Assembly: GCA_017460665.1 (NCBI GenBank)
Contig: JAFUAO010000017.1
Location: 1-64,000 of the forward strand
From: Ruminococcus sp.
GTDB lineage: Bacteria > Bacillota > Clostridia > Oscillospirales > Ruminococcaceae
DNA: 64,000 nt
Reading direction: 5' to 3'
Part shown: in pieces, positions 35,096-43,739 of the stretch
Layout: each line of letters begins with the position of its first letter
Position numbering within the stretch: the stretch's first letter is position 1
The notes under the pieces: generated by a model
What the model saw: only the letters and a program-made list of their open reading frames with translations
What the model was told of the DNA's origin: nothing
Database searches by the model: none
Program-made: the position numbers and the translations under genes

Positions 35096-36601
35096 TTACT
35101 TTTTCAGGTCGATGCCGGAAACGAAGCTGTAAAGCTGATCCTTCTTGCTCTGATCGAGCTGTGTGTCTGCGATGACAGTGACCCTCACGGACCAGCTGGT
35201 GATCCCGGTATCGAAGAAGCCGTGGATATAGCAGGTGCCGCTGTCGTTCCACTGGTCCTCACCTTCAGTCTCCACCTGTAGGATATAGCCCTTCTTGCCG
35301 CTTGAGAGCTCCGTCTCGTCATGCCTTATGCCCTTTATTCCGTTCACCCCGTCGATAGACTTCCAGTAAGCGTCGGCCTCGGTCGCCGGGAAGATCCCGT
35401 TCTTTTCGGCCTCGATATAGATCTGGTCCAGCCCCTCGAAGCCGCTGACATTGGCCGCTTCATAGAGCTGGCAGATAAGGTGATCCGGGTCGTCGGTGAA
35501 GGAGGAGGTACTGCCGTCGCCGGGCTCCAAGAGCACTCCCTCCGGGAGAGCGAGTTCCACGTCCTCCGGAAGGATCGGACAGCTCTCGGTCTGGTCCGGG
35601 CCGGGATCCTCTGGGACTGTGCTAATGTAGGGCTCTCCTGTGAACTCAAAGCTCTCCAGCGAGGCCATAGCCTTATCGAGATAAGACAGATCCTTGAAGC
35701 CGTACCAGATATTGATGTACTCCGTAGCATTGAGGGGATAGAAGCAGTTGATACTATAGGCCTTATCATCGCCCTCGGAGAAGTCAGCTACGAAACAATA
35801 GCCTGTAGAGCCGTCAGCGCCGGTAACGCTGTCCCTACTGTAGAGCGTTTCATTAGAATTTAGGATCTCGCAGATAGCGTCCACCATTTCAGCTGCGCTG
35901 CTGTAGCCGGGACGCTCCAGATACTCGATCCCAACCTGGATCTGATCGTTCTTCTCGCACTCCAGAAGCACCTTGAATTTGCCCTCCTCATCGTCTTCAA
36001 GAGGGCTTGAAACGTACCGCAGTTCGATCTCCTCCGGAATGGCTATGCGGAAGTAATATTCATCGTCCACATAGACGGTGGTGTGAGGCTTTTCTCCGGT
36101 GTCGAACAAAAAGTATATCCCCGGCTCAGTGATCTTTGCAGAGATCGTATGCTTACCCTCGTCAAGGCGGATCCTTTTTATTGTGTCATAGCGTGACTCC
36201 TCCTCGTTGTAGAAGAGAAGGGACAAATTCTCTGCCGGAACATCACCCATATTGTCCGGATCGTACTCAAAGCGAAGTATGGACTCCTCAAGGAGCTCAC
36301 CGCCGATCTCCACAGAAGCGCCGAATTGCCCGACATAATACTGGTCGCTGCTCTCCTTGATGTAGACGTCCGAGCCGAATGTGCCGTGAAGTGCAGCGCT
36401 AACAAGCGGCGGTCCATCGAAGGATATGCCGACAGTGCGTTCCACCGGCTCGTCTGGCTCAGTAGTCTCCTCCTCAGTGACCTCCTCGGTCACGGCCTCA
36501 GCGGTCTCCTCAGGCTCGTCGCTCTCGGCCGGATCCTGTCCGCAGGAAAACAGCGCTCCGCAGGCTGCGGCGGCTGTCAATAATGCCATTAGTTTTTTCA
36601 T
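35096..36601 (-). CDS. Lipoprotein of unknown function
   Basis: 501 residues with a lipobox (GALFSC at about 16-20), an acidic Glu/Thr linker (25-60) and two following domains: a beta-rich one (60-180) and a region with two similar halves (about 190-340 and 360-501; compare SFEFTGEP and YSFVSGIDL endings). No known motif. The ATG has GGAGGG six bases upstream. It lies 52 bases downstream of the GGDEF gene on the same strand and may be read through from it. Confidence 0.8.
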   Translation of the reverse strand: MKKLMALLTAAAACGALFSCGQDPAESDEPEETAEAVTEEVTEEETTEPDEPVERTVGISFDGPPLVSAALHGTFGSDVYIKESSDQYYVGQFGASVEIGGELLEESILRFEYDPDNMGDVPAENLSLLFYNEEESRYDTIKRIRLDEGKHTISAKITEPGIYFLFDTGEKPHTTVYVDDEYYFRIAIPEEIELRYVSSPLEDDEEGKFKVLLECEKNDQIQVGIEYLERPGYSSAAEMVDAICEILNSNETLYSRDSVTGADGSTGYCFVADFSEGDDKAYSINCFYPLNATEYINIWYGFKDLSYLDKAMASLESFEFTGEPYISTVPEDPGPDQTESCPILPEDVELALPEGVLLEPGDGSTSSFTDDPDHLICQLYEAANVSGFEGLDQIYIEAEKNGIFPATEADAYWKSIDGVNGIKGIRHDETELSSGKKGYILQVETEGEDQWNDSGTCYIHGFFDTGITSWSVRVTVIADTQLDQSKKDQLYSFVSGIDLKK

Positions 36602-36626
36602 ATTTCCCTCCTATCATGTGCTGAAA

Positions 36627-36648
36627 GAGCCGTGCAGACACACGGCTC
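36627..36648 (-). terminator. Weak terminator-like hairpin after the GGDEF gene
   Basis: 8-bp stem GAGCCGTG/CACGGCTC with a six-base loop, but only three T on the minus strand. May be a partial terminator between the GGDEF and lipoprotein genes. Confidence 0.45.
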
Positions 36649-36653
36649 CTCTG

Positions 36654-38582
36654 TCAGGCCTTCCGGAGATAACGGGAGGTCTTCTTGCGTTTTTTCTTTT
36701 CGTACATGATCTCGTCAGCCTGTGTGATCAGGTTGAACAGAGTCTTGTCGGGCTGGATCTCAGTAACGATCGTTCCGATGCTGGCGGCGACCTCATAGGG
36801 CTTGCCGATCATGCGGTTGACGCTCTCAAGGCGGCTCTTGAACGAGCGCTCAAGGGCCTCGGCGTCCTCCTCTTCGGCGTCTGCACCGACGATGATGAAC
36901 TCATCTCCCCCAAATCTCGCACAGATCCGGCCGTTCTTGCAGCACTCGTTGATCACCGAGGCAAGGCGCTGGAGCGCAAAGTCACCCTCCTTGTGGCCGT
37001 AGCTGTCGTTGATGATCTTCAGACCGTCCATGTCGATGAACGAGATCAGCAGCGGCGTGCCGTTCTCCTTACACTGGCGGAAGAGTATGTCCGCCTCCCG
37101 GATAAAGCCGTTGCGGTTGAAAATGCCGCAGAGTGGGTCGATGACATAGAGCCGGTCCAGCTCCTGGATCACGCTGTTGAGGTTGAGCAGCTTGCGTATA
37201 TTCTCGATGGAGTTGCTGATATTCATCATGAGGGAATGGCACAGCAGGCTCTTTATGGGGAAATCCCCGTTGGTTACCACATAGTAGCCAAGGCACCTCT
37301 CACGGAAGTGCAGGGGCAGGAAGTAGCTGACATTGCCGCCTCCGTTAAGAGGCTCAGGCTGCATATCGGCGCTTTGGAAGCTGGCCACCGAGCTTATCTC
37401 GCCCTTGTCCCAGATCAGCGGAGCGCTCATGGTCTTGGTGTAGCCGTGGATCTGATACTCGTCATTGGTGCGGCCACGCCACTTCTCGTTGAAGGCGCCG
37501 TTCCACTCAGAGCACAGGCAGATGCAGCAGCGCTCACATTCCAGCTCGCTGATGAAGCGGCTGATCACGCTGATGTTCTCCTCGGCAGTCTCGGTCTCTG
37601 CCAGCTCGCTGGTCATGCGGTTGAGGAGGGAGATGTCCGTCCGGCAGCTATCGATCAGCTTATAGGCGCTCTTCTTGTAGAGCTTCATATCGTCGGCAAA
37701 GACGCTGCGGCAGCCGCAGCTCTCTGTGAAGATCGGCTTTGCCTCAAGAGGGATGTCCTGCTCGGCAGCTCCTCCCCCGATCAGCTTCAGCACTGTCTCA
37801 CAGGCCTTATAGCCGGCCTCGCTGAGGGGCCGTGACACCGTAGTCAGAGCCGGACAGTGGTGCCGTGCGTTGTAGATATTGTCAAAGCCGGTGACTATGA
37901 TGTCCTCCGGCACCCTGTAGCCGCTGCGCTCCAGCTCGGAGATCACCGCAAGGGCCATAGCGTCGTTGGCGCAGACTATGGCGTCCGGCATAGTGAGGCC
38001 TGAGCTGATGAAGCTGGAGACAGCACGTCTGCCGTCGATGGCTCTGAACTCGCCGAAGTAAACTCTCCTTGCGTCGGTGGCGAGACCGTTCTCCGCCATG
38101 ACACTGAGGAAGGCCTCGTACCTGTCCCTTGCCTCCGGGTTGGCCAGAGGTCCGGAAACGTAGCTGATCGTCTTAGCGCCGTGCTCTTTGATCACATGGC
38201 GGACTATCTCCTGCATAGCACTGGAATTGTCGATCCGGATATTGTGGAACTCAGGGAGGTCTCCGCCGTCCAGCACCGCCACAGGCAGTCCTGAGGAGCG
38301 AGCCTTTTCGATGATCTGTTTTTTCTGGTCGGGATCGTTGATAGTATTGTTCATCAGTATGATACCGTCGAACTTAGAGTAGTCCACAAGGGAATAGATG
38401 TTATACTCACCGATGTCATAGCGGCTGTTGGCGATGACTCCGCCAAAGGCCGAAAAGCAGGAGATATTGACGTTATTCTCCTTGGCAAAGGCGATCATTC
38501 CCTCAAGAACGCCGTTCTGGTACTCCTCGTCGATACCTGCAACTATCACTGCGATCTCAATGATCTTACCGTCCATGGTCAA
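36654..38582 (-). CDS. Diguanylate cyclase with LacI-type sugar-binding sensor domain
   Basis: 642 residues. Residues 1-290 form a periplasmic-binding-protein/LacI ligand domain (IAVIVAGIDEEYQNGVLEGM, PDAIVCANDAMALAVISEL, DIIVTGFDNI) but no helix-turn-helix and no signal peptide. A middle region (300-470) may be GAF-like. The C-terminal GGDEF (about 475-640) has intact RFGGDEFIIVGAD. The usual RxxD inhibitory site just before it is absent. It should make cyclic di-GMP in response to a cytoplasmic sugar. Start is a TTG (TTGACCATGG) seven bases after AAAGGAC; the ATG two codons on is an alternative. Confidence 0.85.
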   Translation of the reverse strand: MTMDGKIIEIAVIVAGIDEEYQNGVLEGMIAFAKENNVNISCFSAFGGVIANSRYDIGEYNIYSLVDYSKFDGIILMNNTINDPDQKKQIIEKARSSGLPVAVLDGGDLPEFHNIRIDNSSAMQEIVRHVIKEHGAKTISYVSGPLANPEARDRYEAFLSVMAENGLATDARRVYFGEFRAIDGRRAVSSFISSGLTMPDAIVCANDAMALAVISELERSGYRVPEDIIVTGFDNIYNARHHCPALTTVSRPLSEAGYKACETVLKLIGGGAAEQDIPLEAKPIFTESCGCRSVFADDMKLYKKSAYKLIDSCRTDISLLNRMTSELAETETAEENISVISRFISELECERCCICLCSEWNGAFNEKWRGRTNDEYQIHGYTKTMSAPLIWDKGEISSVASFQSADMQPEPLNGGGNVSYFLPLHFRERCLGYYVVTNGDFPIKSLLCHSLMMNISNSIENIRKLLNLNSVIQELDRLYVIDPLCGIFNRNGFIREADILFRQCKENGTPLLISFIDMDGLKIINDSYGHKEGDFALQRLASVINECCKNGRICARFGGDEFIIVGADAEEEDAEALERSFKSRLESVNRMIGKPYEVAASIGTIVTEIQPDKTLFNLITQADEIMYEKKKRKKTSRYLRKA

Positions 38583-38671
38583 GTCTTTGTCCTTTCTTAA
38601 AGATCTGTCCGGGTGCTCAGATCCGGAAAAATAACTAAAGATCTTTGCTAACGTTCAATTTATACATCAAT

Positions 38672-38700
38672 ATTATACCATGGTCTGACAGACTTTTCAA
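38672..38700 (-). promoter_or_regulatory. Promoter of the GGDEF gene
   Basis: Minus strand TTGAAA-N17-TATAAT with TGG before the -10; leader about 85 bases. Confidence 0.75.
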
Positions 38701-38940
38701 GTATGATCTGCAAATTTCTTAAAAAAATCGCAATTTCCAGTGATCCGGTCCAAAAATGGTCAATTTGTGAGCGCTCCGATCACGATCCTTCCATGATCAA
38801 ACGGAAATTTCCACATTTTAGTAGCAGATCCTCACGATCGTTTCCAGATATTTTCACCGTTTCCCTCTGCCGTTTTCAAAAAGGGGGGCTATACTAAGAC
38901 CATAGAAACGAACGACGCTTCCAACGAAAGGGTGTTAACT
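38701..38940 (+). other. Intergenic region upstream of the glycine-rich lipoprotein gene
   Basis: Together with the GGDEF leader this divergent gap is 358 bases. A TATACT at about 38891 could be a -10 for the plus-strand gene, but no convincing -35 lies 17 bases upstream. Two copies of TCACGATC followed by TTCC (about 38778 and 38832) could be an activator site. No ORF with a ribosome binding site was seen. Confidence 0.4.
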
Positions 38941-40320
38941 ATGATGAACAGTATGTGGAAAAAAACTTTAGCAGGCATTACTATAATGGCAGTTCTTCTC
39001 AGTGCTTCTGCCGGCTGCGGTGAGCAGAAAACGGTGACAGCTTCACCTGCTGCCGAGACCTCCGCTGAGATCTCACAGGTCAGCGAGGAGGAGTCTCAGG
39101 AGGAGACCTCTGCTGAGGCGACTGAGGAGCCTGCTGAGGAGAGCTCAGAAGAGAGCTCCCAGGAGAGCAGCGCCTCTTCTAAGATAGAGGCTCAGGCAGT
39201 TTCGGCCTCCTACGCAGTCTACAGCGGCGGTATCCTTGAGACCCAGGACGTTTTCACCGACCGTGACCTTCTCCAGACCCCCGACCTTTCCGAGGCACAG
39301 TACCTGACAGTCTCCGACGGCGAGGCCCTGAACATCACTGAGGCAGGTATCTATGTGATCAGCGGCTCTGCTGAGGACTGCACGATCCGGGTGGAGGCTC
39401 CCGACGACGCAAAGATACAGCTCGTCCTTGACGGTGTGGAGATCACCAATGAGGACTTCCCGGCGATCTATGTAGTCTCCGCAGACAAGTGCTTCGTGAC
39501 CACCGCAGACAGCGAGAGCTCACTGTCAGTTACAGGCAGCTTCACCTCTGACGGCGACACCAACACCGACGCTGTGATCTTCTCCAAGGACGATCTGGTG
39601 CTCAGCGGAACAGGATCTCTCAGCATAGCTTCCAGCTATGGCAACGGTATCTCCTGCAAGGACGACCTGAAGATCACCGGCGGTACTTGGTCCATCACCA
39701 GCGCTCTTGACGCTATCGAGGCCAACGACTCGATCGCTGTCTGCGGCGGAGACTTCACTATCTCTGCCGGCAAGGACGGTCTCCACTGCGAGAACGACGA
39801 GGACGATACCCTGGGCTGGATCTGGATAGCAGACGGATCCTTCGGCATAACTGCCTCCAGCGACGGTATCCAGGCAACTACAGCTCTCCAGATCGACGGC
39901 GGACAGATCACTGCCAGCGCCTCTGAAGGATTAGAGGCGACCTACGTCCAGATCAACGGCGGAACTATCGATATCACCGCTTCTGACGACGGCATCAACG
40001 CCTCCTATAAGAGCAGCTTCATGGACGTTGTGATCGAATTCAACGGCGGCGATATCACTATCGACATGGGCCAGGGCGACACAGACGCAGTCGATGCGAA
40101 CGGCTCGATCTATGTCAACGGCGGAACGATCGACATCACGGCTCCCACGTCCTCGTTCGACTACGACGTTACTGCCGAGCTCAACGGCGGCACGGTGATC
40201 ATCAACGGCTCACAGGTAGACCAGATCCCGGCTGACATGATGGGCGGCGGCTTCGGCGGAGGCTTCGGCGGCGGAATGATGGGCGGCGGAGGCTTCGGCG
40301 GCCACGGAAGACATATGTGA
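38941..40320 (+). CDS. Lipoprotein with carbohydrate-binding beta-helix-like repeats
   Basis: 459 residues. Lipobox LLSASAGC, an acidic Ser/Glu linker (about 35-85), and a repetitive region of short beta strands with recurring NGGxIxI/DGI units (INGGTIDITASDDGI, VNGGTIDITAPTS), typical of the DUF4353/'carbohydrate-binding domain-containing' family. The tail is Gly-rich (GGGFGGGFGGGMMGG). Probably a surface protein. The ATG at 38941 has AAAGGG eight bases upstream. Confidence 0.85.
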   Translation: MMNSMWKKTLAGITIMAVLLSASAGCGEQKTVTASPAAETSAEISQVSEEESQEETSAEATEEPAEESSEESSQESSASSKIEAQAVSASYAVYSGGILETQDVFTDRDLLQTPDLSEAQYLTVSDGEALNITEAGIYVISGSAEDCTIRVEAPDDAKIQLVLDGVEITNEDFPAIYVVSADKCFVTTADSESSLSVTGSFTSDGDTNTDAVIFSKDDLVLSGTGSLSIASSYGNGISCKDDLKITGGTWSITSALDAIEANDSIAVCGGDFTISAGKDGLHCENDEDDTLGWIWIADGSFGITASSDGIQATTALQIDGGQITASASEGLEATYVQINGGTIDITASDDGINASYKSSFMDVVIEFNGGDITIDMGQGDTDAVDANGSIYVNGGTIDITAPTSSFDYDVTAELNGGTVIINGSQVDQIPADMMGGGFGGGFGGGMMGGGGFGGHGRHM

Positions 40321-40336
40321 TCCTAAGATAAAAACG

Positions 40337-40362
40337 GCCCCGAGGCTCTGCCTCGGGGCTCT
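40337..40362 (+). terminator. Terminator of the carbohydrate-binding lipoprotein gene
   Basis: 9-bp stem GCCCCGAGG/CCTCGGGGC with loop CTCTG, followed by TCTTCGTT. Confidence 0.7.
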
Positions 40363-40386
40363 TCGTTCCTGCTCACTGAGAGCAGG

Positions 40387-40719
40387 TCACTTCTTTATGA
40401 ATTTTTCATCGGAACCGGGGATCCCGTTCTCATCGGAAACATAGCGCTCCACCTTCATATGCAGGTCATATTTGTTCCTGAGCTGCGTTATGGTCTCCAT
40501 CATAGCCGATGCGTGGTGCAGATCTATGGCTCTCTGATCTCTCCAGCTATCTATGAGCAGCACTGTCTCAGTGTCGCCAAGGGGCAGGAAATACTCGTAT
40601 CTCAGGTTCCCTTCCTCGCTGCGGATAAGATCTGCCGTGCCGCTGCTCTCCATTTCTTCGGCAAATCTCCTTGCACTGCCGTTTTCGCCGGTGTAATAGA
40701 TATTGACTGTTATGCTCAT
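40387..40719 (-). CDS. ABM-domain protein (putative quinol monooxygenase)
   Basis: 110-residue dimeric alpha/beta-barrel of the antibiotic-biosynthesis-monooxygenase type: NLRYEYFLPLGDTETVLLID (split: YEYF and ETVLLID) followed by WRDQRAIDLHHAS. The pattern E/W..D..A...H is normal for YgiN-like proteins. Substrate unknown. GGAGG is upstream, with its own promoter. Confidence 0.85.
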   Translation of the reverse strand: MSITVNIYYTGENGSARRFAEEMESSGTADLIRSEEGNLRYEYFLPLGDTETVLLIDSWRDQRAIDLHHASAMMETITQLRNKYDLHMKVERYVSDENGIPGSDEKFIKK

Positions 40720-40758
40720 ACCAAGCGCTCCTCCGTTTCAAGATATGTCAGTATCTAT

Positions 40759-40787
40759 ATCATACACCAAAACGGTCACGATGTCAA
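40759..40787 (-). promoter_or_regulatory. Promoter of the ABM-domain gene
   Basis: Minus strand TTGACA-N17-TATGAT. It abuts the terminator of the sulfur operon. Confidence 0.75.
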
Positions 40788-40833
40788 CAAAAGCCGCAGC
40801 TCTCCGGCCTCTGCCAGTGTGCTGCGGCTTTTC
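40788..40833 (-). terminator. Terminator of the sulfur assimilation operon
   Basis: 9-bp stem AGCCGCAGC/GCTGCGGCT (40792-40800 with 40821-40829) with flanking AAAA/TTTT, right after the cysN stop. Confidence 0.8.
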
Positions 40834-40834
40834 A

Positions 40835-42517
40835 TTATCTGATGACCACCTTGCGGTAGGTGTCGAACCTTACCCACCTGCGGAAGAACTCCGGGCGCTC
40901 ACGGTCGCCGGCGTCGTCGTATTCGGTGAGGAACTGCCGGAAGCTCTCCGGTGTGTCCGCAAGGATCTCGAAGCCTCGGCCGTTGACCAGGGGCAGACCG
41001 GTGAACTGATACTCCTCCAGAGGGATCACGGCCTCCACGGTCCGGTCACGGACCAGAACGGCTGCTCTGTCTCTGAGAACGATCACATCGAAGCTGTCCG
41101 GATAGCCGTAGCTCTCGCCCTTGACGGGGATCGTATCGCCAACGGTGTATGTTGCGGTAACAGGCTGATAGCGGAAGACGCTGAGGGTCTCGGTGTCGTA
41201 GAAGAACTCCTCGAAAACATCGCCCCTTGCGGAAACTCCCCCATAAACGAAGGAAGCCGCATTTCCGGTCTTTGCCTCACCGCTGAGGGCCTGGACCACT
41301 CCGCAGGCAGAGGTGGCATGGCTGACCCTGTCGATGAGGATCAGCTCGCCCATTGTCCTGTGGAGGGCGAAGGTGTCGGCGGTGACCGCCTCGCTGAGAA
41401 CGATCTGGCACAGGGCGATACCGTTCTTGGAAAGGCTCTCCGCCGGGATATGCTTTCCGGTATTTATGTCAACAGCATACAGGATCTTTGTCAGGACCCC
41501 GGGGATCTGCTTCGTGCCCAGCTTGATCAGGTACTCCTTTCCGGGAGAAAGGGGCGCATCGTCCATCCAAAGGAGGGAAACGCTCAGCTCTCTGTAGGGC
41601 GCAAGGCCGCTGTCCTTCTCGATGACGCAGCCACGGGAAACGTCCACCTCACGGTCCAGAACGATCGTCACCGGCTGTCCGGCGAAGGCGGTATCGGTCT
41701 CCTTTCCGGCTGCAAGGATAGTCTTTACAGAGGCGGTCTCTCCGCTGGGGAGGACCCTCACCTCGTCGCCGACGGAAACGCTGCCGGCCTCGATCTGGCC
41801 CTGAGAGCCACGGAAGGTCCGGTCGGGGCGGCTGACCCTCTGGACCGGCATATAGAAGCCCTTTCCCACGTTCTCAGGAGAGATCTCCACCTCCTCAAGG
41901 TACTCAAGGAGAGTGCCTCCCTTATACCAAGGAGTGCGCTCTGAAAGGACAGTCACATTGTCGCCGTCAGTTGCCGAAAGAGGGATCACGGTGGTGTTGC
42001 TGAGGGAAAGCTCCTCAGTCAGCTCCTCGATCTGCCGGCCGATCTCCTCGAAGCGCTCCTGACTAAAGTCCACCAGATCCATTTTGTTCACCGCAAATAC
42101 GAAGTACCTTACGCCCATGAGGGAGCAGATCCTTGCGTGGCGGCGTGTCTGGACCAGCACTCCCTGGGAGGCGTCCACAAGGATCACCGCCAGGTCCGCA
42201 AATGAGGCTCCCACGGCCATATTTCTGGTGTACTCCTCGTGGCCGGGAGCATCCGCAACGATGAAGCTGCGCTTGTCTGTGGTGAAATAACGGTATGCGA
42301 CGTCGATGGTTATGCCCTGCTCACGCTCAGCCATAAGGCCGTCAAGGAGGAGAGAATAGTCAATCTCGCCGCTCCTGCTGCCAACTTTGCTGTCCAGCCG
42401 CAGAGCCTGCTCCTGATCGGTGTACAGCAGCTTTGAGTCATAGAGGATATGACCGATAAGAGTGGACTTTCCGTCGTCAACACTGCCGCAGGTCATGAAT
42501 TTCAGCAGTCCCTTCAT
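40835..42517 (-). CDS. cysN: Sulfate adenylyltransferase GTPase subunit with C-terminal extension
   Basis: 560 residues. EF-Tu-like GTPase: P-loop GSVDDGKSTLIGHIL (about 11-25), DAPGHEEYTRNM (switch II) and NKMDLV, followed by two beta-barrel domains to about residue 420. It partners CysD to make APS from sulfate and ATP. The last 130-140 residues (from ASFVYGG on) go beyond the usual 475 of CysN and show no Walker A, so they are not the APS kinase of CysNC fusions; I do not recognise them. The ATG overlaps the cysD stop. Last gene of the island operon. Confidence 0.92.
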   Translation of the reverse strand: MKGLLKFMTCGSVDDGKSTLIGHILYDSKLLYTDQEQALRLDSKVGSRSGEIDYSLLLDGLMAEREQGITIDVAYRYFTTDKRSFIVADAPGHEEYTRNMAVGASFADLAVILVDASQGVLVQTRRHARICSLMGVRYFVFAVNKMDLVDFSQERFEEIGRQIEELTEELSLSNTTVIPLSATDGDNVTVLSERTPWYKGGTLLEYLEEVEISPENVGKGFYMPVQRVSRPDRTFRGSQGQIEAGSVSVGDEVRVLPSGETASVKTILAAGKETDTAFAGQPVTIVLDREVDVSRGCVIEKDSGLAPYRELSVSLLWMDDAPLSPGKEYLIKLGTKQIPGVLTKILYAVDINTGKHIPAESLSKNGIALCQIVLSEAVTADTFALHRTMGELILIDRVSHATSACGVVQALSGEAKTGNAASFVYGGVSARGDVFEEFFYDTETLSVFRYQPVTATYTVGDTIPVKGESYGYPDSFDVIVLRDRAAVLVRDRTVEAVIPLEEYQFTGLPLVNGRGFEILADTPESFRQFLTEYDDAGDRERPEFFRRWVRFDTYRKVVIR

Positions 42518-43416
42518 CAGAAATATCCCTCCCTTTTTCTTCTCTCCATACTGCCGGCAGCCTCGTTGTCGATAACTCTCGAGGTGCGCTCGGACTCGAC
42601 GCTGCTGAGGGTCTCAGCAATGATCTCGTCCAAGGTAGAGGCCGTAGAGTAGACCCCGCCGGTCAGCGGATAGCAGCCCAGCGTCCTGAAGCGCACAGAC
42701 CTGAGCTGAGGCACCTCGCCCTCTCTCAGGCGGAAGCGCTCATCGTCCACCATGATGATGTTGCCGTCACGCTCCACGACAGGGCGCTCAGCGGCAAAAT
42801 ACAGCGGCACGATGTCGATCTTCTCACGGGCGATGTACTGCCAGATGTCCTTTTCTGTCCAGTTGGATATGGGGAAAACTCTGATGCTCTCCCCTTTGTT
42901 TATTCGAGTGTTGTAGAGCTTCCACATCTCCGGGCGCTGATTTTTCGGGTCCCAAGCGTGAGAGGCGCTCCTAAAGGAGAAGATCCTCTCCTTCGCACGG
43001 GACTTCTCCTCGTCCCTGCGTCCGCCGCCGAATGCAGCCGTGAAGCCGTATTTGTCCAGCGCCTGCTTGAGGGCCTGGGTCTTCATTATATCAGTGTAAG
43101 CGGCACCGTGGTCGAAGGGATTTATCCCCTGCGCAACGCCCTCCTGGTTTATGTACTCCAGCATCTCTATGCCAAGGCGCTGTGCCGTTCTGTCACGGAA
43201 CTCGATCATCTCCCGGAACTTCCACGTCGTGTTCACATGGAGGAAGGGAAAGGGCGGTCTCTCCGGATAGAATGCCTTCATTGCAAGGTGGAGCATAACT
43301 GAGCTGTCCTTGCCTATAGAGTAGAGCATCACAGGGCGCTCACACTCGGCCGCCACCTCTCTGATTATGTATATCGCCTCGGCTTCGAGCTGGTCGAGGT
43401 GTGAAAGATCTGCCAC
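42517..43416 (-). CDS. cysD: Sulfate adenylyltransferase catalytic subunit
   Basis: 299-residue PAPS-reductase-fold ATP pyrophosphatase. It shows [19 protein letters not shown] (PP-loop SxGKDS), [19 protein letters not shown] and [17 protein letters not shown], all CysD hallmarks. It forms APS, driven by GTP hydrolysis on CysN. It lies 11 bases after aprB. Length is normal. Confidence 0.96.
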   Translation of the reverse strand: MADLSHLDQLEAEAIYIIREVAAECERPVMLYSIGKDSSVMLHLAMKAFYPERPPFPFLHVNTTWKFREMIEFRDRTAQRLGIEMLEYINQEGVAQGINPFDHGAAYTDIMKTQALKQALDKYGFTAAFGGGRRDEEKSRAKERIFSFRSASHAWDPKNQRPEMWKLYNTRINKGESIRVFPISNWTEKDIWQYIAREKIDIVPLYFAAERPVVERDGNIIMVDDERFRLREGEVPQLRSVRFRTLGCYPLTGGVYSTASTLDEIIAETLSSVESERTSRVIDNEAAGSMERRKREGYF

Positions 43417-43427
43417 AACATCATCTC

Positions 43428-43739
43428 CTAATACTTGTTTGATCTTCGTGTATCTATAGGGATCTCTTGGACCGTCCCGTCGGGCCTCTCAAAGATCCAG
43501 CGGAGCAGTGCTCCCTCTCTTTCGGTGTGCAGGAGGGTACCCCTGCCGCCGATGTCGGCTCCCAGATAAAGCCTTATGGCATGGACGGGACATTCCTTCA
43601 GACAGGCCGTACAGCCCCAGCACTCCTCCGGATACCGCATGACGGCCCTTCCGTCAATGATCCCGATCAGCGAGCCGGGACAGCTCTCTGCGCAGAGGCC
43701 GCAGCCCACGCACTTATCCCTGTTTATCGCTATGCTCAT
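43428..43739 (-). CDS. aprB: APS reductase beta-type ferredoxin
   Basis: 103 residues with two [4Fe-4S] motifs, [13 protein letters not shown] and [13 protein letters not shown], then a basic/aromatic tail. The second motif and its position next to an AprA-like flavoprotein match AprB of adenylyl-sulfate reductase, though it is shorter than the about 150 of dissimilatory AprB. It passes electrons to the FAD of AprA. The ATG at 43739 lies 26 bases inside the aprA end and is preferred over upstream in-frame starts because it gives the ferredoxin start [10 protein letters not shown]. Confidence 0.85.
   Translation of the reverse strand: MSIAINRDKCVGCGLCAESCPGSLIGIIDGRAVMRYPEECWGCTACLKECPVHAIRLYLGADIGGRGTLLHTEREGALLRWIFERPDGTVQEIPIDTRRSNKY

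Noticed and set aside
38760..38870. LacI operator for the 36.7-kb regulator
   Set aside because: The GGDEF protein has a LacI-like ligand domain but no helix-turn-helix, so it cannot bind DNA in that way. The TCACGATC repeats are only noted.
40835..41270. APS kinase domain fused to CysN
   Set aside because: The extension has no GxxGxGKS/T loop and is too short for an APS kinase.
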